The notes under the pieces are model-generated. The model ran no database searches. It saw only the letters and a program-made list of their open reading frames with translations, and was not told the DNA's origin. Positions 42,427 through 51,704 of a stretch of DNA of 58,738 bases are shown one piece after another. The number at the start of each line of letters is the position of its first letter. The first letter of the stretch is position 1. This stretch comes from Paraburkholderia sp. C35. GTDB taxonomy: Bacteria; Pseudomonadota; Gammaproteobacteria; Burkholderiales; Burkholderiaceae. The DNA is taken from the NCBI RefSeq assembly GCF_003121405.1, contig NZ_QBUY01000052.1, forward strand, positions 1 to 58,738, written 5' to 3'. A program made the position numbers and the translations under genes.

Positions 42427-43976
42427 GCTCGTGCTCCCGTTGTCGCCCATTGAATCACCGTCTCCGAATCCGCCGCATCGCGCGGCAACTCGGTCACGAT
42501 CCTGCCGCGATACATCACCAGCACGCGATCGGACATGCCGAGCAGTTCGGGTAGTTCCGAACTGACCATCACGACGGCCGCACCCGCGCGTGCCATCGCG
42601 ACCATATGTGCGTAGATTTCCGTCTTCGCGCCGACGTCGATGCCGCGCGTCGGTTCGTCGAGCATGATCACGGCGGGCTGCGTGGCCGTGGCGCGCCCGA
42701 GAATCACCTTCTGCTGGTTGCCGCCCGACAGATTGCCCGTGATATGCGCGACGCTCGGCGCGCGCACGCCGAAGCGCGCACTCGCCTTTTGCGCGAGGGC
42801 GCGCGTTCTGCCGTTGCGCACGAAGCCGCCCGTTGCGATTGCCTTGAGACTCGACAGCACGATGTTTTCTTCGATGCTCGCATCGAGCACGAGCCCTTCG
42901 AGCTTGCGATCTTCGGCGGTGTAGACGAGACCCTGGCGCACGCCATCGGCGGGTGAACGGATCACGGTCTTGTTGCCGCGAATGAAGATCTCGCCCGCCG
43001 TGACCTTTTGCGCACCGAAGATCGCCTTCAGCAATTCCGTGCGGCCCGCGCCCGCGATGCCCGCAATGCCGACGATCTCGCCCGCATGCACCTTGAAGCT
43101 CGCATGCCGCACGATGGGCGGACTCGCGAGATCGCGGACTTCGAGCATCACCGGACCGTAATCGCGCGGCTCCCACGGATAGAACGAATCGAGATTGCGC
43201 GCGACCATCGCCTGCACGAGATCCTGTTCGGTCCACGCCGACATCGGGCGTTCGCTGACCGTCGCGCCGTCGCGCATCACCACGGCGGAATCGGCCAGTT
43301 CGAACACCTCTTCCAGATGGTGCGAAATGAAAATGATGCCCATGCCAGCGGCGCGCAAGCGCTTCACGACGGCATACAGATGCGAGATGTCATCGTGCTG
43401 CAAGGCGGCTGTCGGCTCGTCCATCACCAGGATGCGGGCGTCGCGTGCGATGGCTTTCGCGACCTCGATCAGTTGTCGCTTGTTGAGCGGCAGATCGCCG
43501 AGCCGCATCGAAGGCGACACGCTATCGAGCCCGACCTGCGCGAGCGCCTGACGTGCGTTCTGATCCGCTTCGCGGCGCTGCACGAAACCATTGCGTGCGG
43601 GCATGCGGCCGAGAAACAGGTTCTCTGCCACGGTCATGTCGTTGACGAGCGACAGTTCCTGATAGATGACGGCCACGCCTGCATCGATAGCGGCGTTCGT
43701 GCCGCGTCCGAGCGGCACGCCGTTGATCTCGATCGTGCCTTCATCCGGTTCGTACGCGCCCGACAGCGTCTTGATCAACGAAGACTTGCCCGCGCCGTTC
43801 TCGCCGACAATGGCCAGCACGCGGCCCGCTTCGAGTGTGAGGCTGACGCCGCGCAATGCCTTCACACCCGGAAAGCTCTTGACGATGCCTTCCATACGCA
43901 GCAGCGGCGGCGCGGCGCGTGACTGAACGTTGTCCTGCGCGTGGTCCTGCGACTGCGAGCCCGTTCCGGCGTTCAT
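42372..43976 (-). CDS. Ribose-type ABC transporter ATP-binding protein (RbsA-like)
   Basis: 534 residues with two fused ABC domains. The first has Walker A GENGAGKSSL, a signature-region equivalent (PLNKRQLIEVAKAIA) and Walker B ILVMDEPTAAL. The second has the degenerate P-loop GIAGAGRTELLKAIFGAQ, signature LSGGNQQKVILGR and Walker B VIMLDEPTRGIDVG, exactly the CUT2 sugar-importer pattern. It energises uptake with the permease and binding protein on either side. Confidence 0.93.
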   Translation of the reverse strand: MNAGTGSQSQDHAQDNVQSRAAPPLLRMEGIVKSFPGVKALRGVSLTLEAGRVLAIVGENGAGKSSLIKTLSGAYEPDEGTIEINGVPLGRGTNAAIDAGVAVIYQELSLVNDMTVAENLFLGRMPARNGFVQRREADQNARQALAQVGLDSVSPSMRLGDLPLNKRQLIEVAKAIARDARILVMDEPTAALQHDDISHLYAVVKRLRAAGMGIIFISHHLEEVFELADSAVVMRDGATVSERPMSAWTEQDLVQAMVARNLDSFYPWEPRDYGPVMLEVRDLASPPIVRHASFKVHAGEIVGIAGIAGAGRTELLKAIFGAQKVTAGEIFIRGNKTVIRSPADGVRQGLVYTAEDRKLEGLVLDASIEENIVLSSLKAIATGGFVRNGRTRALAQKASARFGVRAPSVAHITGNLSGGNQQKVILGRATATQPAVIMLDEPTRGIDVGAKTEIYAHMVAMARAGAAVVMVSSELPELLGMSDRVLVMYRGRIVTELPRDAADSETVIQWATTGARACPRRQRNSPIRKRSRAA

Positions 43977-44039
43977 GTGCTCATCCTGCGTTGGATGACG
44001 GGCGCGCATCTCGCCGCCCGTCGAACCCGCTTCGATACA

Positions 44040-45167
44040 TTACTGGCTGACCTGCAACGACCACAGCCCGTATTTCTTCGTGTCGTCCGAATCGATATTC
44101 GACTTGTCGATCAGGAACGTCGGCCATGCATACGTCGCAGGCACCGGCTTGCCCGCCGCGTTGTCGGCGATGAAACTCAACGACTTCGCGGCCATTTCGA
44201 TCGGGTTCTGCGAGATCGTCGCATCCTGCTTGCCCGCACGAATCGCCGACAAGGCCTGCGCCGTGCCATCGGCACCGATCACGAGGATGTGATCCTTGTC
44301 GCCGGCCGGTTTGTAGCGGCCCGCGTTGTCGATGGCTTTTTCCGCGCCCACGGTGTTGTCGTCGTTGGCACCGAACACGGCATCGATCTGCGGGAACTTC
44401 TGCAGGATGCTGGTCATTGCGTTCAACGACTTCTCCTGATCGAACGCGCCTTCCTGACGCGCGACGACCTTGATGTCGGGGTACTTGGCGATCTCGTCGC
44501 TAAAGCCTTTCTCACGATCCGTAGCAGCCGTCGTGCCCACGAGACCAATCAGATCGACGACATTGCCTTTCGCCGATCCATAGCGTTTGGTCAATTGATC
44601 TGCGATCCATTTCGCGCCCGTTGCGCCGAGCGCGACGTTGTCCGACGCCACGAACGCGGTCACCTTGCCGCCATCCGAGCCGCGATCGAGCGTGAAAACA
44701 GGGATATTCATCTGATTGGCTTTCTGAACCACGGGGATGATCGCTTTCGAATCGATCGGGTTCAGCACCAGCGCTGTGATGCCCTGGCTCAGCAGATTGT
44801 TGGCGTCGTTGACCTGTTGCTGTGCGTCGCCGTTCGCATTGGTCTGCACGAGTTCGAATGATTGATCCTTCGCACCCTTTTCGACACCGAGCTTCAGGCC
44901 GACAAAGAACGCATTGTTCAGCGTCGCGATGGAGAAGCCGATCTTCTGCTTGCCGCCTGCCGCCGAAGCAGGCGCAGGCGCCGCCGCGGGCGCGGCGCTG
45001 GCCATCGCTGCAGCGCTGCTTGCGGCCGCATCGCTCGCCGCCGTGCCCGACGACGGCGACTCGCTCTTCGAGCAGCCGCTCAGCGCAGCGGCGGCGCACA
45101 ACAGTCCGACACTCGCCGGTGCGGCGAACCATCTCCATCCATTCAAGCGTGCTGAATTCCAGGCCAT
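44040..45167 (-). CDS. Sugar ABC transporter substrate-binding lipoprotein (RbsB-like)
   Basis: 375 residues. The lipobox ALSGC near residue 30 is followed by an Ala/Ser/Pro linker and a periplasmic-binding-protein type 1 (Peripla_BP_4) domain, beginning KIGFSIATLNNAFFVGLK. PVFTLDRGSDGGKVTAFVAS and DAVFGANDDNTVGAEKAID are the ribose-binding-protein blocks. The ATG at 45167 is preferred over 45179 because GGAGA lies six bases before it. The ligand is presumably the pentose (5-methylthioribose, 5-deoxyribose or similar) used by the adjacent kinase; this is inferred from context. Confidence 0.9.
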   Translation of the reverse strand: MAWNSARLNGWRWFAAPASVGLLCAAAALSGCSKSESPSSGTAASDAAASSAAAMASAAPAAAPAPASAAGGKQKIGFSIATLNNAFFVGLKLGVEKGAKDQSFELVQTNANGDAQQQVNDANNLLSQGITALVLNPIDSKAIIPVVQKANQMNIPVFTLDRGSDGGKVTAFVASDNVALGATGAKWIADQLTKRYGSAKGNVVDLIGLVGTTAATDREKGFSDEIAKYPDIKVVARQEGAFDQEKSLNAMTSILQKFPQIDAVFGANDDNTVGAEKAIDNAGRYKPAGDKDHILVIGADGTAQALSAIRAGKQDATISQNPIEMAAKSLSFIADNAAGKPVPATYAWPTFLIDKSNIDSDDTKKYGLWSLQVSQ

Positions 45168-45262
45168 GAGCGTCTCCATTGTTCAAATAGTCATGCATCA
45201 GATACCGTGAGCCGATGTGCGCGCATGCGCCATCCGACCGGTCAGACTCGACACACTGCACA

Positions 45263-45943
45263 CTACGGGCGTTTGCGTCGCACGCCGTATTGACTGAACC
45301 TGTTCACCACTTCTTCCATCTGCTCGTCCGACAGCACAGGCGGCACGCCAAGCGTCGATGCGAGCAGATACTGCTGCGCCAGCACTTCTACTTCGTTCGC
45401 GAGCCACAAGGCGCGCGCCAGATCGGAGCCGAGCGCGATCACGCCGTGATGCGCGAGCAGACAGGCTGTCCGGTCCTGCAGCGCGGCGACCGCGTGATCC
45501 GACAGCGCCTGACTGCCGAACGTCGCGTACGCTGCGCAGCGAATCGAATTGCCGCCCGCCGCTGCAACCATGTAGTGATGCGCGGGAATCTCGCGGCTGT
45601 GAATCGACATCGCCGTCGCTGCGTTCGAATGCGTATGAACCACCGCGTCGATCTCGGGCCGCGCGCACAGAATGTCGCGATGAAAGCGCCATTCGGTCGA
45701 GGGACGCTTTTCGTCGAACACGGGTGCCGCCGCATCGACATCGAGCGGCAGCCACACGATCGTGTCCATCTCGAGTTGCGCCGCCGGCACGCCGCTCGGT
45801 GTGATCAGGAATCCATCGCCCCAGCGCGCGCTCACGTTACCCGAGGTGCCCTGATTGATGCCTAGGCGCACCATTTCCCGCATCGTGTGCACGATGTCGG
45901 CACGCATCGCGTCTTCAGTCAGCGACGGACTGTTCGTGCTCAC
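45263..45943 (-). CDS. Class II (FucA/Ald2-like) sugar-phosphate aldolase
   Basis: 226 residues. The resemblance to L-fuculose-1-phosphate aldolase is close: MVRLGINQGTSGNVSAR, FLITPSGVP and STEWRFHRDI, zinc histidines in VHTHSNAATAMS and LLAHHGVIALG, and a late ANEVEVLAQQYL. Such enzymes cleave 5-deoxy- or 5-methylthio-ribulose 1-phosphate to DHAP plus acetaldehyde or methylthioacetaldehyde, which fits mtnA and mtnK directly upstream. The start is GTG at 45943, overlapping the mtnA stop (GTGA); an ATG at 45907 is the alternative. FucA itself is less likely, because no fucose isomerase or kinase is present. Confidence 0.88.
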   Translation of the reverse strand: MSTNSPSLTEDAMRADIVHTMREMVRLGINQGTSGNVSARWGDGFLITPSGVPAAQLEMDTIVWLPLDVDAAAPVFDEKRPSTEWRFHRDILCARPEIDAVVHTHSNAATAMSIHSREIPAHHYMVAAAGGNSIRCAAYATFGSQALSDHAVAALQDRTACLLAHHGVIALGSDLARALWLANEVEVLAQQYLLASTLGVPPVLSDEQMEEVVNRFSQYGVRRKRP

Positions 45944-47028
45944 GATGCCGTGCTCGCGGCAGCTGCCTGCGTCTGGAACATCGCGGCGAGATTTGCTTCG
46001 AACGGTCTCGCGATAATGCCCCGCTCCGTGATGAAGCCCGTCACGAGATCATGCGGCGTAACGTCGAATGCAGGGTTCAACACCTTGACGCCGGTGGGCG
46101 CGATCTGTCTGCCCGCGAGATGCGTGACTTCATCGCCATGACGCTCTTCGATGACAATGGTGCTGCCATTGGGTGTCTGCAGATCCAGCGTCGACGATGG
46201 GCATGCGACATAAAACGGCACGCCGAAATGACGCGACGCAATCGCGAGGCTCAAGGTGCCGATCTTGTTCGCGAAGTCGCCGTTCGCCGCCACCCGGTCC
46301 GCGCCGACGATCACCACATCCACCTTGCGCCGCGCCATCAACGATGCCGCCATGCCATCGGTGATCAGCGTCACGTCGATTCCCGCCTGATGCAATTCGT
46401 ACGCCGTCAGACGCGCGCCCTGCAGCAGAGGCCGCGTTTCATCGGCATACACGCGAAACGCGATGCCTTCCCGATGTGCGATGTACATCGGCGCGGTCGC
46501 GGTGCCGAGACCGGTCGTCGCCAGTGCGCCTGCGTTGCAATGTGTGAGGACGCCGCAGCCCGCCGTGATGAGAGGCAGGCCATGCTTGCCAATCTGCTCG
46601 CATAGCCACTGATCTTCGCGATGGATCTGCGTGGCCTCCTCGACCAGCACGCGATAGAGCGACGCTGCATCTGCTGCGCGTGACTGCCCGGCGGCGCGCA
46701 GCATACGCTTGAGGCTCCAGTTGAGGTTGACCGCGGTAGGCCGTGCGCTGTCGAGATACGCGGCCTGTTCGATCAGTTCGGCACGAAAGGCCTCGAGTGG
46801 CAAGCCGCGCGACGGCTGCATCGACACGCACAGGCCGTACGCTGCTGCGACACCGATTGCCGGTGCGCCGCGCACACGAAGCTCGTGAATGGCCCGCCAC
46901 ACTTCGAACGCCGTCGTTAGCGTCTCGATCACGGTATCTCGCGGCAAACGGGTCTGATCGATGATGCTCAGACTGTCGTTGTCCCACGCGAGCGTAGCGG
47001 GCAAACTGTCGAACTCAGGCAAAACCAT
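45940..47028 (-). CDS. mtnA: S-methyl-5-thioribose-1-phosphate isomerase (MtnA/DrdI-like)
   Basis: 362 residues of the aldose-1-phosphate isomerase family related to eIF2B. The catalytic Cys is in LTHCNAGALATTGLGTATAP (near residue 160) and the catalytic Asp in IVGADRVAANGDFANKIGT (near 240). The substrate-binding RVRGAPAIG (about 52-60) is intact. It converts methylthioribose 1-phosphate, or 5-deoxyribose 1-phosphate, to the ribulose form. GGAGC precedes the ATG at 47028. Coupled by overlap to the aldolase, it is likely used for the DHAP shunt rather than the full methionine salvage cycle, since mtnB, mtnC and mtnD are not here. Confidence 0.92.
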   Translation of the reverse strand: MVLPEFDSLPATLAWDNDSLSIIDQTRLPRDTVIETLTTAFEVWRAIHELRVRGAPAIGVAAAYGLCVSMQPSRGLPLEAFRAELIEQAAYLDSARPTAVNLNWSLKRMLRAAGQSRAADAASLYRVLVEEATQIHREDQWLCEQIGKHGLPLITAGCGVLTHCNAGALATTGLGTATAPMYIAHREGIAFRVYADETRPLLQGARLTAYELHQAGIDVTLITDGMAASLMARRKVDVVIVGADRVAANGDFANKIGTLSLAIASRHFGVPFYVACPSSTLDLQTPNGSTIVIEERHGDEVTHLAGRQIAPTGVKVLNPAFDVTPHDLVTGFITERGIIARPFEANLAAMFQTQAAAASTAS

Positions 47029-47071
47029 ACATGCTCCACTTCGATTTGATGTGTGCGCCAGATGTATCCGC

Positions 47072-48340
47072 TCACTGCAAACGATGCTCGCGCGCCTGGA
47101 TGTCGCGCGCCAATGCGACCACCGCGCCAATCGATCCCAACACATGTCGCTCGACCAGCAAACGCTCGGCGAACTCGATGCATTTCACCTCGACGGCTGC
47201 GCGAATCGCATCGTCGGCAATGCTGGTGATGTCGGCGACCTTCGCCATGCCGACAATCCGCCGGATCATCTTGCAACCCGCAAAACCCAGCGAACTGGCC
47301 AGCAGCCGCTGCATGAAGCGCGTGCGGAACGCGTCCGCGCAGTTGCCCGTCGGATCGTCGCCGATGAAGCGGCTCTTGCGGCGGCTTTCGTGTTCGCGCC
47401 ATAGCAGACGGAATTTCTTCTCGAACGCCGACCAGATGCCCGTAATCTGATCGAGCAGCCACTCACGATAATCATCGCAAGCAGGTTTGATGCGCTGGTC
47501 ATGCCAGTCGCGCGAGAAATAGGCGAGCAGCAGGTTGGCCAGTACGGCACCGACATCGAAGCCCATCGGCCCGTAGAAAGCGAACTCAGGATCGATGACG
47601 TAGGTCTCGTCTTCGTTCACCATGATCGAACCCGTATGCAGATCGCCATGCAGCAAGGTCTCTGCATCGTTCATGAACGACCATTTCATCTCGGCTACCG
47701 CCACGCGCAGCGCGGGCGTACGCCACATGCGCTCGATCACCTGCTTTGGAAACGCGTTGCTGTATACGTTGGACGGGTGATCTTCGAATGGAAACGTGAA
47801 AACGAGCTCTTCGGTGATCTTGCACAACTCGGTATTGACGGCGGCACTCACTGCCTGCTTTTTGACTTCGGGCGCCAGAAAGAGATCGGAGCCATAAAAC
47901 AAGGTATGGGCGAGATAGGTCGACAGATGCTCCGTGAGCTTCGGATAGACGAAGCCATCCATCAGCTTCTGCCGCAAGATCGCATGCGACGACAGCCGCT
48001 GCATCACCATCAGATACAACTCGGTATCGGCGTGATACACGCGCGGCACATGTTGCGGGCACAACTCGCCGAAGCGGCGCAGCGCAGCGACTTCCCGCTC
48101 CATCCGATGCCGCGTCAGCGGCCACGACTTCCCGACCAGCCGCAGAAACGGCGGTGCCTGCTTGACGACGACGCTCTTCTCCGGCGTCGTTGCATTGCTG
48201 ACGAAATACACATAGTTGAGGTTGCCGTCGCCCACTTCCGCAATATCGAGTTCGCACGGTTCGTTGAGCAACGCGCATACGGATGGCACGCCGCGCAGAT
48301 AGGCGGCCAACTCTGAAGAACTCAGTGCTTCGAATTCCAT
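47072..48340 (-). CDS. mtnK: S-methyl-5-thioribose kinase
   Basis: 422 residues with the APH-like kinase fold. DGNLNYVYFVS is the glycine-rich loop, VVVKQAPPFLRLVG carries the ATP lysine, LLHGDLHTGSIMV the catalytic loop and VIDPEFAFYGPMGFDVG the DFG-equivalent; the last two are diagnostic for MtnK. It phosphorylates methylthioribose at C1 using ATP. GGAGGAGA lies before the ATG at 48340. It follows the regulator after 28 bp and precedes mtnA by 43 bp. Confidence 0.93.
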   Translation of the reverse strand: MEFEALSSSELAAYLRGVPSVCALLNEPCELDIAEVGDGNLNYVYFVSNATTPEKSVVVKQAPPFLRLVGKSWPLTRHRMEREVAALRRFGELCPQHVPRVYHADTELYLMVMQRLSSHAILRQKLMDGFVYPKLTEHLSTYLAHTLFYGSDLFLAPEVKKQAVSAAVNTELCKITEELVFTFPFEDHPSNVYSNAFPKQVIERMWRTPALRVAVAEMKWSFMNDAETLLHGDLHTGSIMVNEDETYVIDPEFAFYGPMGFDVGAVLANLLLAYFSRDWHDQRIKPACDDYREWLLDQITGIWSAFEKKFRLLWREHESRRKSRFIGDDPTGNCADAFRTRFMQRLLASSLGFAGCKMIRRIVGMAKVADITSIADDAIRAAVEVKCIEFAERLLVERHVLGSIGAVVALARDIQAREHRLQ

Positions 48341-48368
48341 CAACGTCTCCTCCGCGATCGAACTGGCT

Positions 48369-49088
48369 TTAACGCGACTTGCGAACCAGATCGAACTTGA
48401 AGATGCTCGTGTTGTAGTAGTCGTTGCTGTAACAGATCGGCACGCCGCTTTGATCGAAATCGACTTCGTCGAGCAGCAGGAACAGACCGAACCCATCGCC
48501 CAGCTCGGGCAAATCGCGCGGCGTGAGTATGGTCGGCTGGATCGACGTGTGCGCGTACGACAACCGGTGCCCGGTGCGGCCAAACATGGCGAACAGCGAT
48601 TCGCCGAGATCGCCCTTGGCCCCGTCGAATACATGCTTCGGCACGGTATCGATGCAATACGCGGCAATCGCATCATTCGCGCATCGCACCCGTTCGATGC
48701 GCACGCAATCATCGCCGGTACGCAGCCGCAATTTCGCGGCGAGACTCTCCGATGCCTTGATGTGCTCGAACTGCAACCGGCGCGTTGACGGGATCGCGCC
48801 GACACTTCGGATCATATCGGTGACAGACATCAGATCATCTAGCCCGCCTTCGAGCTTTAACGCAATTTGTCTGATGAAGGTACCGCGACCCTGTACACGG
48901 GTCAGCAAGCCATGAGAAATCATTTGCGCAACCGCTTCACGCAGACTCGAACGTCCGACGCCAAGCAGCTCGCAAAGCTCTATTTCAGTGGGGATCTGAT
49001 CACCTGGCTTGAGTGCGCGCTCCCGGATCATCGACGTCAACGACTCCTGGATCTTGTCGCTCATTGAACGTTCGACGCTCAGGCGCAT
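48369..49088 (-). CDS. GntR-family regulator with UTRA domain
   Basis: 239 residues. A GntR winged helix (about 10-78; DQIPTEIELCELLGVGRSSL, VQGRGTFIRQ) precedes a UTRA ligand domain (about 95-235, ending YYNTSIFKFDLVRKSR). It heads the minus-strand cluster for pentose-phosphate salvage and is probably its repressor, with the sugar or sugar phosphate as inducer. A perfect 14-bp palindrome lies 35 bp before its ATG. The start at 49088 is supported by length; the internal ATG at 49064 is the alternative. Confidence 0.87.
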   Translation of the reverse strand: MRLSVERSMSDKIQESLTSMIRERALKPGDQIPTEIELCELLGVGRSSLREAVAQMISHGLLTRVQGRGTFIRQIALKLEGGLDDLMSVTDMIRSVGAIPSTRRLQFEHIKASESLAAKLRLRTGDDCVRIERVRCANDAIAAYCIDTVPKHVFDGAKGDLGESLFAMFGRTGHRLSYAHTSIQPTILTPRDLPELGDGFGLFLLLDEVDFDQSGVPICYSNDYYNTSIFKFDLVRKSR

Positions 49089-49122
49089 GCCAGTATCCAG
49101 TAGTGAAGTAGATCCAATATAG

Positions 49123-49136
49123 ATCAGACGTCTGAT
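49123..49136. promoter_or_regulatory. Palindromic operator upstream of the GntR-mtnK-mtnA cluster
   Basis: ATCAGACGTCTGAT is a perfect 14-bp palindrome. On the minus strand a TATATT hexamer lies three bases downstream of it, at a position suitable for a -10 element. A GntR dimer bound here would block initiation, giving autoregulation of the cluster. Confidence 0.65.
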
Positions 49137-49239
49137 GTTTTTATCGGTGTTTACCCGTTCGATATTTGAATGAATGGACTCGACGAATCCATCACGCAAT
49201 GCAGCATGACATTTGACAGTCGAGGGGAATGGCTGGCGC

Positions 49240-49986
49240 TTATGCCTCCAGCGCGCATTCCGCTCTCGGTGCGCGCGACTGCCGCGCACGCACCGGCTGA
49301 ACCTCTTCTCTCTTGTCTGCGGCAGCCTGCGAGCGCGCCAACGTCCAGCCGATTCCCCGCACGTTATCGATCAGCGAGCGCCCGAAGCGCTTGCGCATCG
49401 CGTGGATCAGTACATCGAGCGCATTGCTCTCCACTTCCTTGTCGCCACCATAGATGCGCTCTTCAAGCTGTGCGCGCGACAGAATCATGCCCGGCCTTTC
49501 AAGCAGTGCGTGCATCAAGGCAAACTCGCGCGCAGAAAGATCCGACACGACGCCGTGGCGCCAAAGCGTACGGCTATCGAGATCGAGGCTGATATGTTCA
49601 TCGCCGATACGTGCAGCGCCGTAGCCCGCCTGCCGGCGCAACACGGCGCGGATACGCGCCAGCACCTCGCGAACCTCGAACGGCTTGACGATGCAATGAT
49701 CCGCGCCAACATCGAGAATGCGCGCACAGGTTTCAGGATCGCGGCACGAAATGAGCGAAACAATTGGCACGCTGTTCCCTGATTGCCTGGAGGCGTCGAG
49801 CAGATCGAGACCGATACCGTGCGGCAAGGCGAGATCCAGCACGATGGCCTCGTACCAGGAGGCGTCGATCGCAGTGCTGGCGTCCGACATGTCGCGCACC
49901 CAGTCGACGGCATAACCGGCGTCGGTGAGACCGTGATAAAGGACTTCGTCGCACTGGGGATCATCTGCAATCAGTAGTACACGCAT
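49240..49986 (-). CDS. OmpR/PhoB-family response regulator
   Basis: 248 residues: a receiver domain (1-118; acidic pair in LIADDP, phospho-acceptor Asp51 in IVLDLALP, Lys in IVKPFE) and a winged-helix DNA-binding domain (about 128-220, AREFALMHALLERPGMILSR, VDVLI-like LDVLIHAMRKRFG). The C terminus carries an extra, Arg-rich tail. It resembles QseB/TctD-type regulators. No histidine kinase gene is adjacent on either side, so it is an orphan. The ATG at 49986 gives the normal receiver start MRVLLIADD. Confidence 0.88.
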   Translation of the reverse strand: MRVLLIADDPQCDEVLYHGLTDAGYAVDWVRDMSDASTAIDASWYEAIVLDLALPHGIGLDLLDASRQSGNSVPIVSLISCRDPETCARILDVGADHCIVKPFEVREVLARIRAVLRRQAGYGAARIGDEHISLDLDSRTLWRHGVVSDLSAREFALMHALLERPGMILSRAQLEERIYGGDKEVESNALDVLIHAMRKRFGRSLIDNVRGIGWTLARSQAAADKREEVQPVRARQSRAPRAECALEA

Positions 49987-50575
49987 GATATTTCTTCGCC
50001 TGTGAAAAACGTACGTCGAAAATGGAGCTACGTCCTGAATCAACAGCTTGATCTGGATGCCGAATGAATTACCAATCGATAGAACAGACAGATTGGCGTT
50101 ACGGGATTTCAAGGATCAAATAACCCGAATCTATTTCTGAACGAACAGGATTCGGGCGTGCCAGACGGTATGTCGAGCGGTGCCGGAATGGAAAAGTACT
50201 GATATACAGAGTAGCGGACCTCTATAGATCCACTTGCATACCAGTCATCAGTTGGTCGGCATTTTAGGAGGGGGAATGGGACGCGTCTTGCTCGATTTGC
50301 GCGTGATTTTCGACGATTTGAGCATAATTTCCAGAACTGCAACGACGCAGACTGAAGTGCACAATCGTGTAGCGAATGAACGTCGGGAATTATAACGAAC
50401 GTTCAGAAGCGGCTGTCGTGTGAAGACAGATTTGCGTCGGCAAATCGATGGGGAATCATTTGCCTGATCTTTTGAACGCACAAACTATTCGAAGTCCGGC
50501 GCAACTGGTTTCATTATTTTTTCGACTCAAAGGCAACGTAAATTTCAGCTAATTCTGCGTTCGTATTCTGTCCAA
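49987..50575. other. AT-richer non-coding region upstream of the response regulator
   Basis: 589 bp without a convincing gene; short frames have atypical composition. CCCGAATC and GATTCGGG (50124-50156) form an 8-bp inverted repeat, and GATTTG-N6-CAAATC lies at 50429-50446. The region must carry the response-regulator promoter and may be a decayed segment. Confidence 0.45.
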
Positions 50576-51421
50576 TCACGGTGTCGCAAGCATCGGATAA
50601 GTGAAGAGAAAGAAGTGCGTGACGTTAAGGCCGAAATGTGCAAACACAGCTGCGCGCAAACCGCCGAAACGATAAGCCAGTCCATAACCAAATCCCGCAA
50701 CGGTTCCGACGACGATCCATCGCCAGCCTCCTGCGGCGTGAGCGAGTCCGAACAGTATCGACGCCACGCAAAGCGACAAGACGTCGGCATACGCGCGCCG
50801 TTGTAGAAGGCGCCGCAGGCCGCCCTGCAGATAGCCTCGAAACAGCGCCTCTTCGGTGAATGTGACGAGCAGCAGATTGTTCAACAGCCACAGCAGGCTG
50901 ACATCTGGCAGCTTGGGTTCCCATCTGACCAGTCCGATCATCAGCGCGACGAGCAGACAGGCCGCCGATGTCAGCAACACACCCAGCACACCCGCTTTCA
51001 GTGCCGTGCGCAGCTCGTGCGACGGCTGGATCCACGGCAGCACCAGCAGAAGCCAGAAGCCGATCAGCGGTTTGTCGAGATTGAGGTACATCGTGAACGG
51101 CGCCGCGTCCGCCGAAAACCGCACCGGCCCGATCACGCGTGGATTATGAAAGCCCGGCATCCAGTGCATGCTCAACGCAACGGCAAGCGAAATGAATAAC
51201 ACGTGACCGATGCATTGCATGAGGGACTTCTGACGCGGCGACACCGCGTAGGCAGCCAGCACCAGCAGCGCGAGCGGGATCGCTGCGAGCACACCGAGTT
51301 GCCCATTTGCCAGTGCACCGCCATACGCGATGGCCAGCAAGCCCACGGCGAGCCATCGAAGCGTCGCCGACCAGGCAACGGGCGCGGCGACGAATAGTGC
51401 GATCCATGGAACAGAGAGCAT
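50576..51421 (-). CDS. CPBP-family intramembrane metalloprotease
   Basis: 281 residues, mostly membrane helices. The three CPBP motifs are FTEEALFRGYLQGG (near residue 195), ASILFGLAHAAGG and AVFAHFGLNVTHFF. This is a complete stand-alone CPBP protein, unlike the larger fusion at 34191-36131. The ATG at 51421 is preceded by GGAAG. It is divergent from the aralkylamine operon with 283 bp between them. Roles in this family range from prenyl-protein processing to bacteriocin immunity; none can be chosen here. Confidence 0.85.
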   Translation of the reverse strand: MLSVPWIALFVAAPVAWSATLRWLAVGLLAIAYGGALANGQLGVLAAIPLALLVLAAYAVSPRQKSLMQCIGHVLFISLAVALSMHWMPGFHNPRVIGPVRFSADAAPFTMYLNLDKPLIGFWLLLVLPWIQPSHELRTALKAGVLGVLLTSAACLLVALMIGLVRWEPKLPDVSLLWLLNNLLLVTFTEEALFRGYLQGGLRRLLQRRAYADVLSLCVASILFGLAHAAGGWRWIVVGTVAGFGYGLAYRFGGLRAAVFAHFGLNVTHFFLFTYPMLATP

Positions 51422-51704
51422 TGGGCTTCCAGTTGTTAGTGTCGGTTTAGTAGTAGAAGAACAGAAGACCGGGGCTGTCGGGCTGCAAGGATAGCGGCTC
51501 GGGACAAACGCTGCAGCCCGACTAGAGACATTCCCTAATTCCCAACAGCCGCACCGCGCGCAAGCCAACACAAGCCCTACATCCCTTTCAGCAAGACTAC
51601 CAATGTCCCAAATCGGCAAGCACGCCTTGCCGGTTTCGGCGTTGGCCCGAATTTTCGTCGATCTAAAGTCGCCCCACACAACGTGAATCCCTACTGGAGG
51701 CGAC

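Noticed and set aside
47072..48805. Longer mtnK reading (577 codons)
   Set aside because: The extra N-terminal part runs through the GntR gene in another frame; the start at 48340 has a strong ribosome site and the usual length.
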